Source: Saprospiraceae bacterium
GTDB taxonomy: Bacteria > Bacteroidota > Bacteroidia > Chitinophagales > Saprospiraceae
Assembly (NCBI GenBank): GCA_016715245.1
Contig: JADKAS010000002.1
Location: 62,001-126,000, forward strand
Length of the DNA: 64,000 nucleotides
Reading direction: 5' to 3'
Under the pieces are notes generated by a model. It saw nothing but the letters and a program-made list of their open reading frames with translations, was not told the DNA's origin and made no database searches. The translations under genes and the position numbers were made by a program. Of the stretch, positions 40,996-50,051 are shown in pieces; position 1 is the first letter of the stretch, and the number at the start of each line of letters is the position of its first letter.

Positions 40996-41454
40996 TCATG
41001 AGTGAGATCTTGTAATTCCTAATTTCACCATATAAAGGCACAATAGTATCAGCATAAAATCCGTCAGAAATATACCCGGACTGAAAATATGAGATCGGGA
41101 AGGAACCTTTTTATCCATCACTACTTTTACCTCTTCATGCAGTTCAAAATTGAACCATGGAAAAATGATGGTCGATTTGGCATACCCATCCAATGAATCA
41201 AGGCTTCCTGATTTGATGGGATAACGATAGACAGGTCGTCGTGCTCTGTGTTTTTTTCCGTATTTTGCGGTGTTTTCTTCAAAAATGGTTTTGCTGTTTT
41301 TGCTGCCCCTGAAACCAATAACGATTCCTTTTACAGATTCGCCCTTGATTTGATATTGCAGCGTTTCAACTACTGGTTTCCCTATAATGTACAACAATAC
41401 ACATCCTCCTGCTACCAACAAAATCCTGAATATAAATGTGGTGAAGGGGCTCAT
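40996..41454 (-). CDS. DUF3592-like membrane protein
   Basis: 152 residues with one membrane helix at each end (FRILLVAGGCVLLYIIG and FLTDFMLILLCLYMV) and a soluble beta-rich loop between them (RPVYRYPIKSGS, EVKVVMDKKVPSRSHI). This is the architecture of DUF3592. Its ATG follows directly on the corrected TAA stop of the SGNH-like lipoprotein gene (TAAATG), so the two are translationally linked. Function unknown. Confidence 0.65.
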   Translation of the reverse strand: MSPFTTFIFRILLVAGGCVLLYIIGKPVVETLQYQIKGESVKGIVIGFRGSKNSKTIFEENTAKYGKKHRARRPVYRYPIKSGSLDSLDGYAKSTIIFPWFNFELHEEVKVVMDKKVPSRSHIFSPGIFLTDFMLILLCLYMVKLGITRSHS

Positions 41455-42299
41455 TTATTTTCCGGAATTATACATACTCATCAATAAGGCTTTGGCAATC
41501 CGTTGTCCTGCCTTTTTACCGATGTGACCCTGCCCCGGGAAGTATCTACACCATTTACATCGCTTGGGTCAGATGCCGAATTTCGATTTTCGGCACAAAT
41601 GTGCCAAACACCATTTATCTGACAAGCACCATCATTACTTTCCAGAGCTTGTAAATCAAATATCACATCATTGCCGGCAAAAGTAGTTTTCATCCATTGA
41701 CCTACCTTCATTCTTGCACCATTGCCGTCATAGGGTTCTACCGAAAAGACTAAAGGAGGGGTGACATGTACCATTCTGAAACCGTTAATCCCGGATTTGA
41801 GTTCTTCGACCATTTTTTTGTATGCGGTCTCGACCTGACTATAATTTTCATCATCGATGTCAGCGTAACCAAATTTAAAAACACCTATTTTGACTTCCTC
41901 TTTGCTATTTAGAATCTGCTCTTTGAATACCCTTATTTTTTCATATGGATTGCCGTTGGCTATATTTCCGACATCAACGAATATACCTCCCATAAGACCT
42001 TTATTTACCTTGTCACCATTACCATAATATTCCCATGCAAAACCGTTGGCTTTACAACCTTCTTCGAGGTCCTGACCTACGGATTGGTGGAGGAACAAGG
42101 TATTCCAGCCTTTGATTCTGTTTTTTTCTGCGTCGGCCAAAAGATCCCATGTTGTTACACCGGCGGTACCTACCACACCCGGTTGTCCTGAGCCGATTTC
42201 GTTATTGTTATTGTTATTTTCATCTTCAGGATTGTCTGAATTTGTTTTGTTGCAGGCAAAACATAAAATACATAAAAGTATGGTTGCGATTTTGTTCAT
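41455..42299 (-). CDS. SGNH-like hydrolase lipoprotein (frameshifted near 3' end)
   Basis: Lipoprotein signal with lipobox LCFAC, then a low-complexity Asn/Glu linker (ENNNNNNEIGSG). The domain starts with LFLHQSVGQDLEEG, which resembles the nucleophile block of the SGNH group, and contains VTPPL. The uncorrected frame ends at 41481. Adding one G to the run at 41533-41536 (C on the plus strand) gives DTSRGQGHIGKKAGQRIAKA and continues to NSGK with stop at 41455, one base before the next ATG. The restored D...GH...G pattern fits the catalytic Asp/His block of SGNH enzymes. Likely acts on acylated or acetylated glycans at the envelope; substrate unknown. Confidence 0.72.
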
Positions 42300-42301
42300 G
42301 A

Positions 42302-42850
42302 TTAATCATTGTTTTCGTGATAATAAAACTTTCCCTCTGTAATGGTGAGGGTATTGCCCTCAACACAGGTCATGGTGCCGCTAAAGGTTGCTTCTACCAT
42401 TTGAGGATCTTTGGATACTTTGATAATTGTAATATTCATTTGACTGCCTTGCTGAGCGCCTCCACATAAATAATTGGATGGGGTGAATTGGGCAAGTTGA
42501 GATACATTTTCATACATTTTTACAGAAGAACCCTGTCCGATGTTTACCTTGTATAAACCCGGTCCTTTGGTGTTGTACAGATTGATATTAAACGGTTGGT
42601 CGTTTGGCGGATCTCCTTTGACGCCGGCTATATTAATCAGGCCGGGACCCAGAGACTCGTTAAAGTGATAACTTCCGAATATCTCCCTGTCAGCTGACCA
42701 TTCTTTGCCATCGATTTTCATGGTAAGAAAATTTTTTTCACCGGATAGAGGCTTTGACGCCTGATGATTGTCAGATGATTTTTGACTATTGCTGCACGAG
42801 ATGAAAGTCAATAATAAAATAGAAATCAAATGTAAAGGAAATAACTTCAT
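42302..42850 (-). CDS. Small lipoprotein, DUF6252-like
   Basis: 182 residues with lipoprotein signal (LLLTFISC) and a spacer of polar residues. The domain begins MKIDGKEWSADREIFGSYHF and continues with NINLYNTKGPGLYKV, a pattern I associate with DUF6252-type outer-membrane lipoproteins of Bacteroidetes. Two cysteines (LCGG, MTCVEG) may bond. Two nt upstream of the SGNH-like gene, so the same operon. Function unknown. Confidence 0.6.
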   Translation of the reverse strand: MKLFPLHLISILLLTFISCSNSQKSSDNHQASKPLSGEKNFLTMKIDGKEWSADREIFGSYHFNESLGPGLINIAGVKGDPPNDQPFNINLYNTKGPGLYKVNIGQGSSVKMYENVSQLAQFTPSNYLCGGAQQGSQMNITIIKVSKDPQMVEATFSGTMTCVEGNTLTITEGKFYYHENND

Positions 42851-42897
42851 TGGTTTAAAATTATCGTTGTTGGTAAATATTTGACATGAATAATAAA

Positions 42898-43431
42898 CTA
42901 CTGTTTTTCGAAAATATAATACGCCCAGTTTTCATTGTAAGGATAGGCTTCATACTTTTTGGTTTCCAGATATAATACTGATTTTTTATCAGATATTCTT
43001 TTATATGTGCTGGTGATACTAAATTTTATACTACCGTCATTGTCAAAAAATAACATTCCTTTATTAGCCAGCGTACTTGGTGTGGTAATAGAAAGAATGC
43101 CTTCTTCGATATCCTTTTCATCTTTTTTCTTCACTTCCACTTTCCAGGTTCCTCTTTCTGTGGAAGAAGTGCTTGTAAGATTATGGTTAATGTACGTGCC
43201 ATCAGCTAAAAACTCATGGGCAAAAATTTTAGGGTTTAATGTTGCGGTTACAATTTTTTCACCTTTACTATTGGTGGCAAAAGTTTCCCCTTTTGACAGT
43301 AACCAATATCCGACAATCAATTCATTATTGCTATTTTGTTTATTTATAACCTCTTCTTTTTCACATGAGGCAAAGACTAATAAAATGGACAATACCAGCA
43401 ATATTTTTGTTGTTACATGTAAAAAGGACAT
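42898..43431 (-). CDS. Lipocalin-like lipoprotein
   Basis: 177 residues. Signal ends in the lipobox VFASC. The body starts LIVGYWLLSKGETF and includes TYINHNLTSTSSTERGTWKV, the W-x-L...G-T-Y...G-x-W layout of lipocalin-like beta barrels in this phylum. It belongs to a run of similar small secreted proteins (43465-43881 and 42302-42850). Ligand unknown. Confidence 0.62.
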   Translation of the reverse strand: MSFLHVTTKILLVLSILLVFASCEKEEVINKQNSNNELIVGYWLLSKGETFATNSKGEKIVTATLNPKIFAHEFLADGTYINHNLTSTSSTERGTWKVEVKKKDEKDIEEGILSITTPSTLANKGMLFFDNDGSIKFSITSTYKRISDKKSVLYLETKKYEAYPYNENWAYYIFEKQ

Positions 43432-43464
43432 AAGTTTGATTTTAAATGATATAAGAAAATTACT

Positions 43465-43881
43465 TTATATTTTTTGATAGGTGATGGTCCCCTGACCCTC
43501 AGTGCCCGTCCACACCATTTTATTTCCGGTGAGGGTAAATGTATACTTCTGACCCACTGAAGGAGCTTTTTTATTTCCTATGGTGATCACATTTCCGGTA
43601 ACGGTCCAAACCGTTTCGGAATAGAGTTTTTCCTGTATTTTTTTATACTTTTCCTCACAATTGCTTTGTGAAGCATCCAGCCTGTACGTACCGTCGGTAT
43701 GGATGACATAAAAGATCTTTGCTGCACAAGGGCGTTGTGACAACAGCGCTTTGTGGCTGTCAAATTTTTCGCCTTGCCATTCATTGATTTCAGAAATCAC
43801 CTTCCATTTACCTATCGGGTTTTGGGTAAAAGATTTGAAAGAAAAAAAGAGAATGAATATAAAAGAAATGAATTTTAACAT
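43465..43881 (-). CDS. Secreted lipocalin-like protein
   Basis: 138 residues with a signal peptide ending FTQ (no lipobox). The layout IGKWKVISEI...DGTYRLD...TVWTVTGNVITIGN...YTFTLTGNKMVWTG is the beta-strand pattern of small lipocalin-like domains (DUF5004 type). Related in outline to the next gene on the same strand, 33 nt away. Function unknown. Confidence 0.62.
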   Translation of the reverse strand: MLKFISFIFILFFSFKSFTQNPIGKWKVISEINEWQGEKFDSHKALLSQRPCAAKIFYVIHTDGTYRLDASQSNCEEKYKKIQEKLYSETVWTVTGNVITIGNKKAPSVGQKYTFTLTGNKMVWTGTEGQGTITYQKI

Positions 43882-43918
43882 GATGGTTGTTTTTAAATTT
43901 TACACAAATGTTCATTAC

Positions 43919-45268
43919 TTAATACCTGCAATCCCCTAAGGCAATCCTTCCAAAATTATTGTTGAAGGTTGCATCTCCCAGACCAAAGGTATTTCCGTAG
44001 ATACTTATACTCGTGGTGTTGAATACTTCTATACCCCTCAGACTTTTGGATATCATTTTATGGTACTGCCACTGATTATTAAATTTGATATACTGGTAGG
44101 CTCCCCTGGTATTTCCTATGATCGCAATTTTGTTAAGTATGGCCAGACTCTGTCCGAAAAAAGTATTTTCTTGCTGAATGGGATTTTCAACAGTCGTCAT
44201 GTTGGTGTTATCAAATTGCCCGGTGGCATCTTTTTCACAAAAAAATACTTCTCCTACATCAGCTATACTATTTTTATCGGACGAGGGACTGCTAACCAAA
44301 AGATTTGAATTACTTAGACCTAAACTGCGGCCAAATTGATCATTGGTTGCTCCATTCGGATTTACAAACGGATAGGGATTTATATAATTATTGGTTCCAT
44401 CATTGGTAAAAATGTGTACCAGGCCCTGATCATCATTAGCACCGACTTCTTCTAATGGAGCCCCTACAACAAGAGTGGTACTGTCTATGGCTACCGATGC
44501 TCCAAATTCCGGTGCATAACCAGAAAAGGGTATCGGGTTTTCAATACGCTGTATTTGGGTTAGTCCGGCAGGGTCAATCGAATAGACATATACAGAACCT
44601 TTACTATTTGGGTACGAAGGATGGTAAGCATGTCTTCCCTTGCTTCCTACCGCTAAAAGGTTGCCATGCAAAGACATTGAAGTTCCTAAAAATTCAAAAT
44701 CATACGCTCCAAATACGGCAGAAAAATATTCAAAACTTCCATTTACTTTTTTAAGAATATGAATACCACCTCTTTTATTGGTATTGTATGTTTCCGGGGC
44801 ACCTGAAAAAATAAAGTCATCATTTATAGCAACACAAGCGCCATTTCTCTTTAATGAAGTCCAAAAATAGGCATTTTGATAAACCCATTGTTTGTTAATA
44901 TTTTTAAAGACATAGAGGATACCAGTATTATTGTCCCACTTGGGTGAACCAATCACAGCAAAATCTTTATGTATGGCTACACTAAACCCCTGCTCTTCCA
45001 TGACGCCTGCACTGTTGATGGTGGGGCTGTCTGAATATGAAGCCGTCAAAGATTTCCACTCCGAGCCATTATATCCTTCAAAATCTTTGATGACTTCATT
45101 GTACCTGACACTACCTTCGACAGGCGCATGAATGTCATTACCAATCCTCATTTTGCCATTGATATCCAAAGTTTGAACGGGATTTTCGGTACCTATACCT
45201 ACCATTCCATTCTGAGCATACATTCCAAAATAACTACATAGAAATAAAAATAAAATACATTTATACAT
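43919..45268 (-). CDS. Secreted FG-GAP propeller protein with tail-fibre-like N-terminus
   Basis: 449 residues. Signal peptide ends YFGMYAQ. The next ~50 residues (GIGTENPVQTLDINGKMRIG, GSVRYNEVIKDFEGYNGSEW) match the short beta motif that opens many Bacteroidetes surface and tail-fibre-like proteins. The remainder is a seven-blade FG-GAP-like propeller with repeats G-x-SVAIHKDFAVIGSPKWD, AVGSKGRHAY, FGASVAIDSTTLVVGAPLEE and FGRSLGLSNSNLLVSSP. No T9SS sorting domain is seen. Likely an extracellular binding protein. Confidence 0.7.
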   Translation of the reverse strand: MYKCILFLFLCSYFGMYAQNGMVGIGTENPVQTLDINGKMRIGNDIHAPVEGSVRYNEVIKDFEGYNGSEWKSLTASYSDSPTINSAGVMEEQGFSVAIHKDFAVIGSPKWDNNTGILYVFKNINKQWVYQNAYFWTSLKRNGACVAINDDFIFSGAPETYNTNKRGGIHILKKVNGSFEYFSAVFGAYDFEFLGTSMSLHGNLLAVGSKGRHAYHPSYPNSKGSVYVYSIDPAGLTQIQRIENPIPFSGYAPEFGASVAIDSTTLVVGAPLEEVGANDDQGLVHIFTNDGTNNYINPYPFVNPNGATNDQFGRSLGLSNSNLLVSSPSSDKNSIADVGEVFFCEKDATGQFDNTNMTTVENPIQQENTFFGQSLAILNKIAIIGNTRGAYQYIKFNNQWQYHKMISKSLRGIEVFNTTSISIYGNTFGLGDATFNNNFGRIALGDCRY

Positions 45269-45288
45269 ACCTATAACTTATTTTAATG

Positions 45289-45296
45289 CAAAGGTA
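45289..45296 (-). promoter_or_regulatory. Candidate -7 box for the FG-GAP gene
   Basis: TACCTTTG on the minus strand (CAAAGGTA on plus) lies 20 nt before the start codon at 45268. No -33 TTG is visible at the usual distance. Confidence 0.4.
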
Positions 45297-46577
45297 TTTT
45301 CAGGAGAAAAACTTCTGTCGGTCCGGTTTGTAAATGTCACTTTTGACTTTGTACTTGGTGTGCGAAAAGAGAAGATGATCCTTTCAGCGTACCTCTAAGG
45401 CACTTGATTTACATGGAGGATGGTTGTTTTTCACTATTTTCAGGTTCATCCAACACATGAATCAGAATGTTATACACTGTTCTTAGTAAACAATGTTGGG
45501 GTTAATAGTCGTTTGTAAAGGCAAGTCTTTATAATGTACATGCAAACATCCCCATTGCGACAGACGACGTTTAATTGTTTACAACTTTATTGACCTAATT
45601 TCCCTAAAGATCGGGTATCAATCTTGATATCATTTTCCTTGTTGAAAACTCTGAAATATACAAAATAAAATGAAAACAAAACATTAATTAATTATTAGAC
45701 AATATGCCTCAATTTTCCATAAATTAAAGCTTCATGAAGTATTCAAAAATAAGAAGAAATTTTACACAGACATTAAAGTGGGACTTAAAAACAGGAAATT
45801 TCAAAATAAAAATGAATTTTTTTGGTTGGAATATTTTTAGGTTAAAAAGCCAAAAAATGATAACTGAAACCAATGAATTTGCGAAAGTAATCAGCTCGTT
45901 TGGAGGATGAACCAAATCAAATTACTGACAATGATGACATACTTGTTTTGATGCTTGAATTCAGAAATGAGAACTTGACTTCATAAAACAAAAGATTGAA
46001 CATCCTATGACAGGGTTGTTTCAAACCAACTAGCCTGAAAACCTGATTGGAAGTAAAAAAGGGCGTTAGCCTATTATGTTGGTGCGGATCCGGATTTTCC
46101 CAAGGATGGTTTTCCTAAACCTTGGTAAGCATATGATAATGCAGGTGACAATCCAGGAGATCTCACAAATCTTGTTGACACACATGGGAAATATCCATAA
46201 CTGGAGTGAATATTTGTAAATTATTTAAAAGAACTACCTTATGGAAATAAATCAGTTTATTAATGGGTTGTACATTTCAATGTACACCTTAAACCTTAAG
46301 TTAGGAAGCCTTTGCAGTTTTATTTTACGTGTTTTGTTCGTCAAAAAAAATTTTGATACAAAGGTTGTTCGGTATAATTATTTTGAAAATAATCTCAACT
46401 TAGTATATCAGAATATACAATTGAACCATTTGAATACACCAAAAATCGGTAGAATTATACGTCACGGCAATGGATTGGACTTATACTCCTGGTGACTATT
46501 CCTAAAATTGAAAAGCCGTCTGATAATCTGATGACTAAGATAATATGGCAAGGTATTAAAATATAGCAAATTATTTA
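45297..46577. other. Gene-poor, decayed region
   Basis: About 1.3 kb with no intact recognisable gene. Short coding-looking scraps occur: GADPDFPKDGFPKPW at about 46087-46134, GDNPGDLTNLVDTHGKYP at about 46144-46197, and an 84-codon frame at 46241-46495. They are interrupted by stops and do not add up to a protein family that I know. The pattern fits a degraded gene or old insertion. Confidence 0.45.
45734..45910 (+). CDS. Possible small basic protein (58 aa)
   Basis: An ATG-to-stop frame of 58 residues (MKYSKIRRNFTQTLKWDLKT...). Basic and aromatic-rich, no recognised domain and no clear promoter. It sits in otherwise decayed DNA, so it may be a fragment or chance frame. Confidence 0.2.
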   Translation: MKYSKIRRNFTQTLKWDLKTGNFKIKMNFFGWNIFRLKSQKMITETNEFAKVISSFGG

Positions 46578-46733
46578 ATGGAGGAATTTGAAATCACACC
46601 TGATCAGGTAGATACTTTTAAAGTCGAATATCACAGGAATTTCCTTGAGAAGTGGGTTAATGAACAAAATGTAAAATGGGACGCTCAACAGATTTGGGAG
46701 GTTAGGGAAAAATGTATTAAAAACTTTTCGTGA
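46578..46733 (+). CDS. Possible small protein or gene fragment (51 aa)
   Basis: 51 codons from ATG (MEEFEITPDQVDTFKVEYHR...) with amphipathic, helix-like composition that looks more coding than its surroundings. No family is recognised. It lies tail-to-tail with the cysteine-rich gene at 46786. It may be the last piece of a decayed gene in this region. Confidence 0.3.
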   Translation: MEEFEITPDQVDTFKVEYHRNFLEKWVNEQNVKWDAQQIWEVREKCIKNFS

Positions 46734-46785
46734 ATCAAAGTTTTGCGGAGTAAATTTCCAGAACGGCATCCGGGATCATCGGGAC

Positions 46786-47184
46786 TCAGATGTCTGCAAG
46801 GTTGTCCGTAATGACGTAAGGACAAATCATACAAGCTTTGTTTCCCTCCTGAGAAAACCAACGGCAACGATGGCGGATGATACATTCAGGAATACTGTGG
46901 TCCATGCCATCGAGATGTGGATTGTATTCTGCCAATTCTTTTATAACACCACATTTAGTGCCCGTCCATTGTTTACAGCCACTTTTGACACATTTGTCTG
47001 CAAAACGGAATCTTTTTTCAGGGTGTCCCTCTTCTTCAACTTTGGCTATAAAAGAGGCATCTGCCAACAAACCGGCATTGAGCAAGGCAACGGTTTGGTC
47101 GCCTTGCACTACGCCTAATAATACGGCTCCTTCATGGGCTGTGGAGCTGGGACATAATTTATTTTCAGAGGTTTCTGTTTTCAC
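46786..47184 (-). CDS. Cysteine-rich protein of unknown function
   Basis: 132 residues, eight cysteines: one near the N-terminus (KLCPSS) and seven in the C-terminal half (DKCVKSGCKQWTGTKCG, PECIIRHRCRWF, KACMIC). The spacing would suit a zinc or iron-sulphur site, but it matches no pattern I can name. The start is GTG, overlapping the stop of the upstream gene as GTGA, so translation is coupled. No signal peptide. The upstream partner is the small protein at 47181-47465. I do not recognise the family. Confidence 0.6.
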   Translation of the reverse strand: MKTETSENKLCPSSTAHEGAVLLGVVQGDQTVALLNAGLLADASFIAKVEEEGHPEKRFRFADKCVKSGCKQWTGTKCGVIKELAEYNPHLDGMDHSIPECIIRHRCRWFSQEGNKACMICPYVITDNLADI

Positions 47185-47465
47185 GGTCGGTTAATGAGTT
47201 CAGGGACTTTAAATTCACTACCTAATTTATCCAGGTCTCTGTCAAGTAACTTTTTCAGAATCAATCCAGGCCAGGGTCTTGGGGGAATAAAAACGATAGG
47301 CCCTATTGGACCTTTTGGCGGATCTTCAGGATTGGGTTTGTAAGCCAACAACTCGTCCATGACGGCCGACTGAATTTTGGATTCAATTCTCGAAATGGAT
47401 TCTTTGGACAATTGAACATCATTCAGATTTACGTAAAATTCTGTGTTTTTTCTTAATTTACTCAT
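47181..47465 (-). CDS. Small protein with leader-like helix and proline-rich tail
   Basis: 94 residues. The first half (FYVNLNDVQLSKESISRIES followed by KIQSAVMDELL) is a predicted amphipathic helix reminiscent of precursor-peptide leaders. The second half has a proline-rich stretch (NPEDPPKGPIGPIVFIPPRP). It is translationally coupled to the cysteine-rich gene downstream. No enzyme that would modify it is nearby, so a natural-product role is only a speculation. Function unknown. Confidence 0.55.
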   Translation of the reverse strand: MSKLRKNTEFYVNLNDVQLSKESISRIESKIQSAVMDELLAYKPNPEDPPKGPIGPIVFIPPRPWPGLILKKLLDRDLDKLGSEFKVPELINRP

Positions 47466-47650
47466 GTTGTTTTAGTTTAAGAATGATTAAAAAACGAACC
47501 TTCTTTGTTTGACATAAAACATACTTCAGTGAAATGCTGATTATTTATTTTATCCTACAAATTTCAACTGTTTTGTTATATCATTCCACCGTGTTTTCCC
47601 CTTTTTACAAAGTGTTTTTCCTTATTTTTAAAATTGCAAAAATAAACCTT
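47466..47650. other. Short intergenic, nothing recognised
   Basis: AT-rich spacer between the small-gene pair and the SPFH gene's terminator. No TAnnTTTG promoter box for the minus-strand pair was found. Confidence 0.3.
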
Positions 47651-47694
47651 CATAAAAAATAAAAAACCCCTCACTTTTTTAATAGTGAAGGGTT
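47651..47694 (-). terminator. Rho-independent terminator after the SPFH gene
   Basis: On the minus strand, AACCCTTCACT pairs with AGTGAGGGGTT (one mismatch) and runs into TTTTTTATTTTTT. It lies about 115 nt after the stop at 47811. Confidence 0.78.
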
Positions 47695-47810
47695 CAAATG
47701 GATTTTTAAAAACTAAAGTGTAAACCAAAAATATTAACCAAAATAATGAGGGTATAAAAACTGAATATATTTAATAAAACCCATTTCAGGACAAAGGGAG
47801 TAGAGAAGAC

Positions 47811-48575
47811 CTACTCGAGAATAAGGGGTGACGAACCATTCGTAATGATTATTTTACCGTTGGGAGATTTGGCCAGATTGTTTAAGGCTTCAATACCTTT
47901 TAATCTTAATATCTGATCCGTCAACCCTTCCGACATGATAATCTGGGCGTCTCTTGCGCCTTTAGCTTCTATTGTTTTTCTTTCTGCTTCCAGCCTCGCC
48001 TGCTGAAGTATAAATTCCATCCTCATGGCATCCTGTTCCGCCTGGAGTTTTTGCTCTATAGAATTTGCAAGCCCGGCCGGTAATTGGATACTTTTCATGA
48101 GAACTGACTCAATGAGAATTCCTTGCTGTCCCAGGATGGCGTCCATTTTTAATCTGATAGCTTCCTCTATATTGGCGCGCATTCCGGAATGCATATCTTT
48201 TGCAAAAAACTGAGAACAAACATCTGCCGATGCAGACCTGAAAACGTTGGATATAACAGGTTCGTAGTCAAGACTCAATTCTCTTATGATATTGGGAACC
48301 TTATTTTTTTCAACTCTGTAAAGAATAGAGATCTGAGAATTGACGCTCAGCCCTTCCTTGCTTGGCAAGTTTAGAGACAATTCCAGATTGGACGTCTGAA
48401 TTGAAGTTTTGACAACTCTTTGTGTAAAGGGGTTATAAAATACAGGGCCCTGGGTTTTGACTTTATCGGATAGTCTACCAAGCGTTTGAACCATGCCTAC
48501 TTCACCTGGCCGTACGGTGACACAACTGCTCAGTCCAACACAAATCATGATTGAAAAAATTACATTTTTATACAT
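47811..48575 (-). CDS. SPFH/prohibitin-family lipoprotein
   Basis: 254 residues. N-terminal lipoprotein signal with lipobox LSSC, then VTVRPGEVGMVQTLGRLSD, the start of an SPFH (band 7) domain (residues ~25-200), followed by a coiled-coil tail (LQAEQDAMRMEFILQQARLE). The SPFH region has QTSNLELSLNLPSKEGLSVN and RSASADVCSQFFAKD. Such proteins assemble into ring-like membrane scaffolds. A lipid anchor in place of a membrane helix is unusual for SPFH proteins. Divergent from the LysR gene; partner protease genes are not adjacent. Confidence 0.88.
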   Translation of the reverse strand: MYKNVIFSIMICVGLSSCVTVRPGEVGMVQTLGRLSDKVKTQGPVFYNPFTQRVVKTSIQTSNLELSLNLPSKEGLSVNSQISILYRVEKNKVPNIIRELSLDYEPVISNVFRSASADVCSQFFAKDMHSGMRANIEEAIRLKMDAILGQQGILIESVLMKSIQLPAGLANSIEQKLQAEQDAMRMEFILQQARLEAERKTIEAKGARDAQIIMSEGLTDQILRLKGIEALNNLAKSPNGKIIITNGSSPLILE

Positions 48576-48678
48576 GGCTAATTTATTTAAAAGTTAAAAA
48601 CAAATTTTAAACAGAACATAAAATCTTTTGTTTATTTAGTTTAATTTATAATATTAATAGATATAATAAATATTATTT

Positions 48679-49605
48679 ATGAATTACACCCTCCATCAAT
48701 TAAACGTATATTTAAAAGTATGCCGGAATGCATCTATAACACGAGCGGCCAGAGAATTGAATCTAAGTCAACCTGCCGTATCCATACAATTAAAAAATTT
48801 TCAAGACCAGTTTAACCTGCCATTAATAGAAGTAATAGGTAAAAAAGTATGTGTTACAGAATTTGGCGAAGAGATTGCTTCGGCTGCGGAGAAGATATTA
48901 CGGGAAGTAGAAGAGATCAATCACAAAATCCAGGAATTTCAGGGATTATTGACAGGTACTATAAAACTTTCTGTGGTATCTACAGGCAAATATGTAATGC
49001 CTTACTTTGTCAGTGATTTTTTTATGAACCATCCGGGCCTTGATCTGATTTTTGAAACGACCAATAAAAGTCAGGTTGTGGCAGCCTTAAAAGAAAATAC
49101 AACTGACTTTGCGCTATTGTCCATACTTCCCGAAAATTTAGATTTGGAGAGTTTTGAACTGCTACCCAACCATTTGTTTTTAGTTGGTAATAAAAATGTT
49201 TGGAATTCTCGTGACCATAGTTTATCTGGTATTTTTGAAAAATATCCTTATTTGTTCAGAGAAGCAGGCTCCGCTACCAGGAGAGAATCTGAAAAGTATA
49301 TGGTCGCAAGTGGGGCTAAAATAGTAAGAAAAATTGAATTATCTTCAAATGAAGCCGTAAAACAAGCTGTTTTAGCGGGAATGGGAGTTTCCATCATACC
49401 TTTAATTGGAATGAAAAATCAGCTGATAGAAGGCAGCCTTAAAATCATTCCTTTAGAAAATTTACCCATTGTGACAACCTGGCGTCTTGTCTGGTTGAAA
49501 AACAAGGCACTCTCTCCGGCTTCACGTGCATTTTTGTCGTTTATAAAGGAACAAAAAGACAATATTGTAACAACACACTTTGACTGGATAAAAAAATTTA
49601 TATAA
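48679..49605 (+). CDS. LysR-family transcriptional regulator
   Basis: 308 residues, normal length. N-terminal winged HTH: LNVYLKVCRNASITRAARELNLSQPAVSIQ. The effector-binding part follows (GTIKLSVVSTGKYVMPYFVS, ELSSNEAVKQAVLAGMGVSI), similar to CbbR-like members. Regulators of this type often act on a divergent neighbour, which here is the SPFH gene across a 103-nt AT-rich spacer, but no T-N11-A site is obvious. Effector unknown. Confidence 0.9.
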   Translation: MNYTLHQLNVYLKVCRNASITRAARELNLSQPAVSIQLKNFQDQFNLPLIEVIGKKVCVTEFGEEIASAAEKILREVEEINHKIQEFQGLLTGTIKLSVVSTGKYVMPYFVSDFFMNHPGLDLIFETTNKSQVVAALKENTTDFALLSILPENLDLESFELLPNHLFLVGNKNVWNSRDHSLSGIFEKYPYLFREAGSATRRESEKYMVASGAKIVRKIELSSNEAVKQAVLAGMGVSIIPLIGMKNQLIEGSLKIIPLENLPIVTTWRLVWLKNKALSPASRAFLSFIKEQKDNIVTTHFDWIKKFI

Positions 49606-50051
49606 AATAAACTTTCTTTGATTACATTATTTCCACGACCTGCTTTTGGATACAATCGGATTTCTGATGGTATATTTTTTGGTGTAACACAACGATTTCA
49701 CTTCTCAGAATAAAAAAGGTTTTTTTACCTGTACAGGATTATAATTGTAAAAAGGAAAGTCAGTGGTGGTTTGTCCTTAAAAAAAATTGACCTGGTTGGA
49801 AGAATTTTGAATCCAGTGTATGGTAAGCAAAAATGACTATTGTACGATCTTCGGTCTTAGGTTTACTATTGGCAATGACAAACAACATTACTTTGTAAAA
49901 AAGAGAAATCTTCTTTACCAGTACACTTACCATTATGACGGTGACCATAAAAAAGAAGGTATGAGGTACAAAACTATGATTTTAACCTTTTGGCTTTTTT
50001 CATAGGCAGCCTTTTAAACAGTGATTTGTCACCAGAATAATTTTAGATTTG
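49606..50051. other. Intergenic, no gene recognised
   Basis: A spacer between the LysR and the FG-GAP genes. Short open frames on both strands (about 60 codons, 49760-50005) have no recognised domain. They could be fragments of an old insertion, but I cannot support that. Confidence 0.35.

Noticed and set aside
46241..46495. 84-codon plus-strand frame in the decayed region
   Set aside because: No family match by eye; treated as part of the decayed region.
49760..50005. Possible transposase fragment on either strand
   Set aside because: Nothing beyond a vague resemblance; no inverted repeats or catalytic residues seen.
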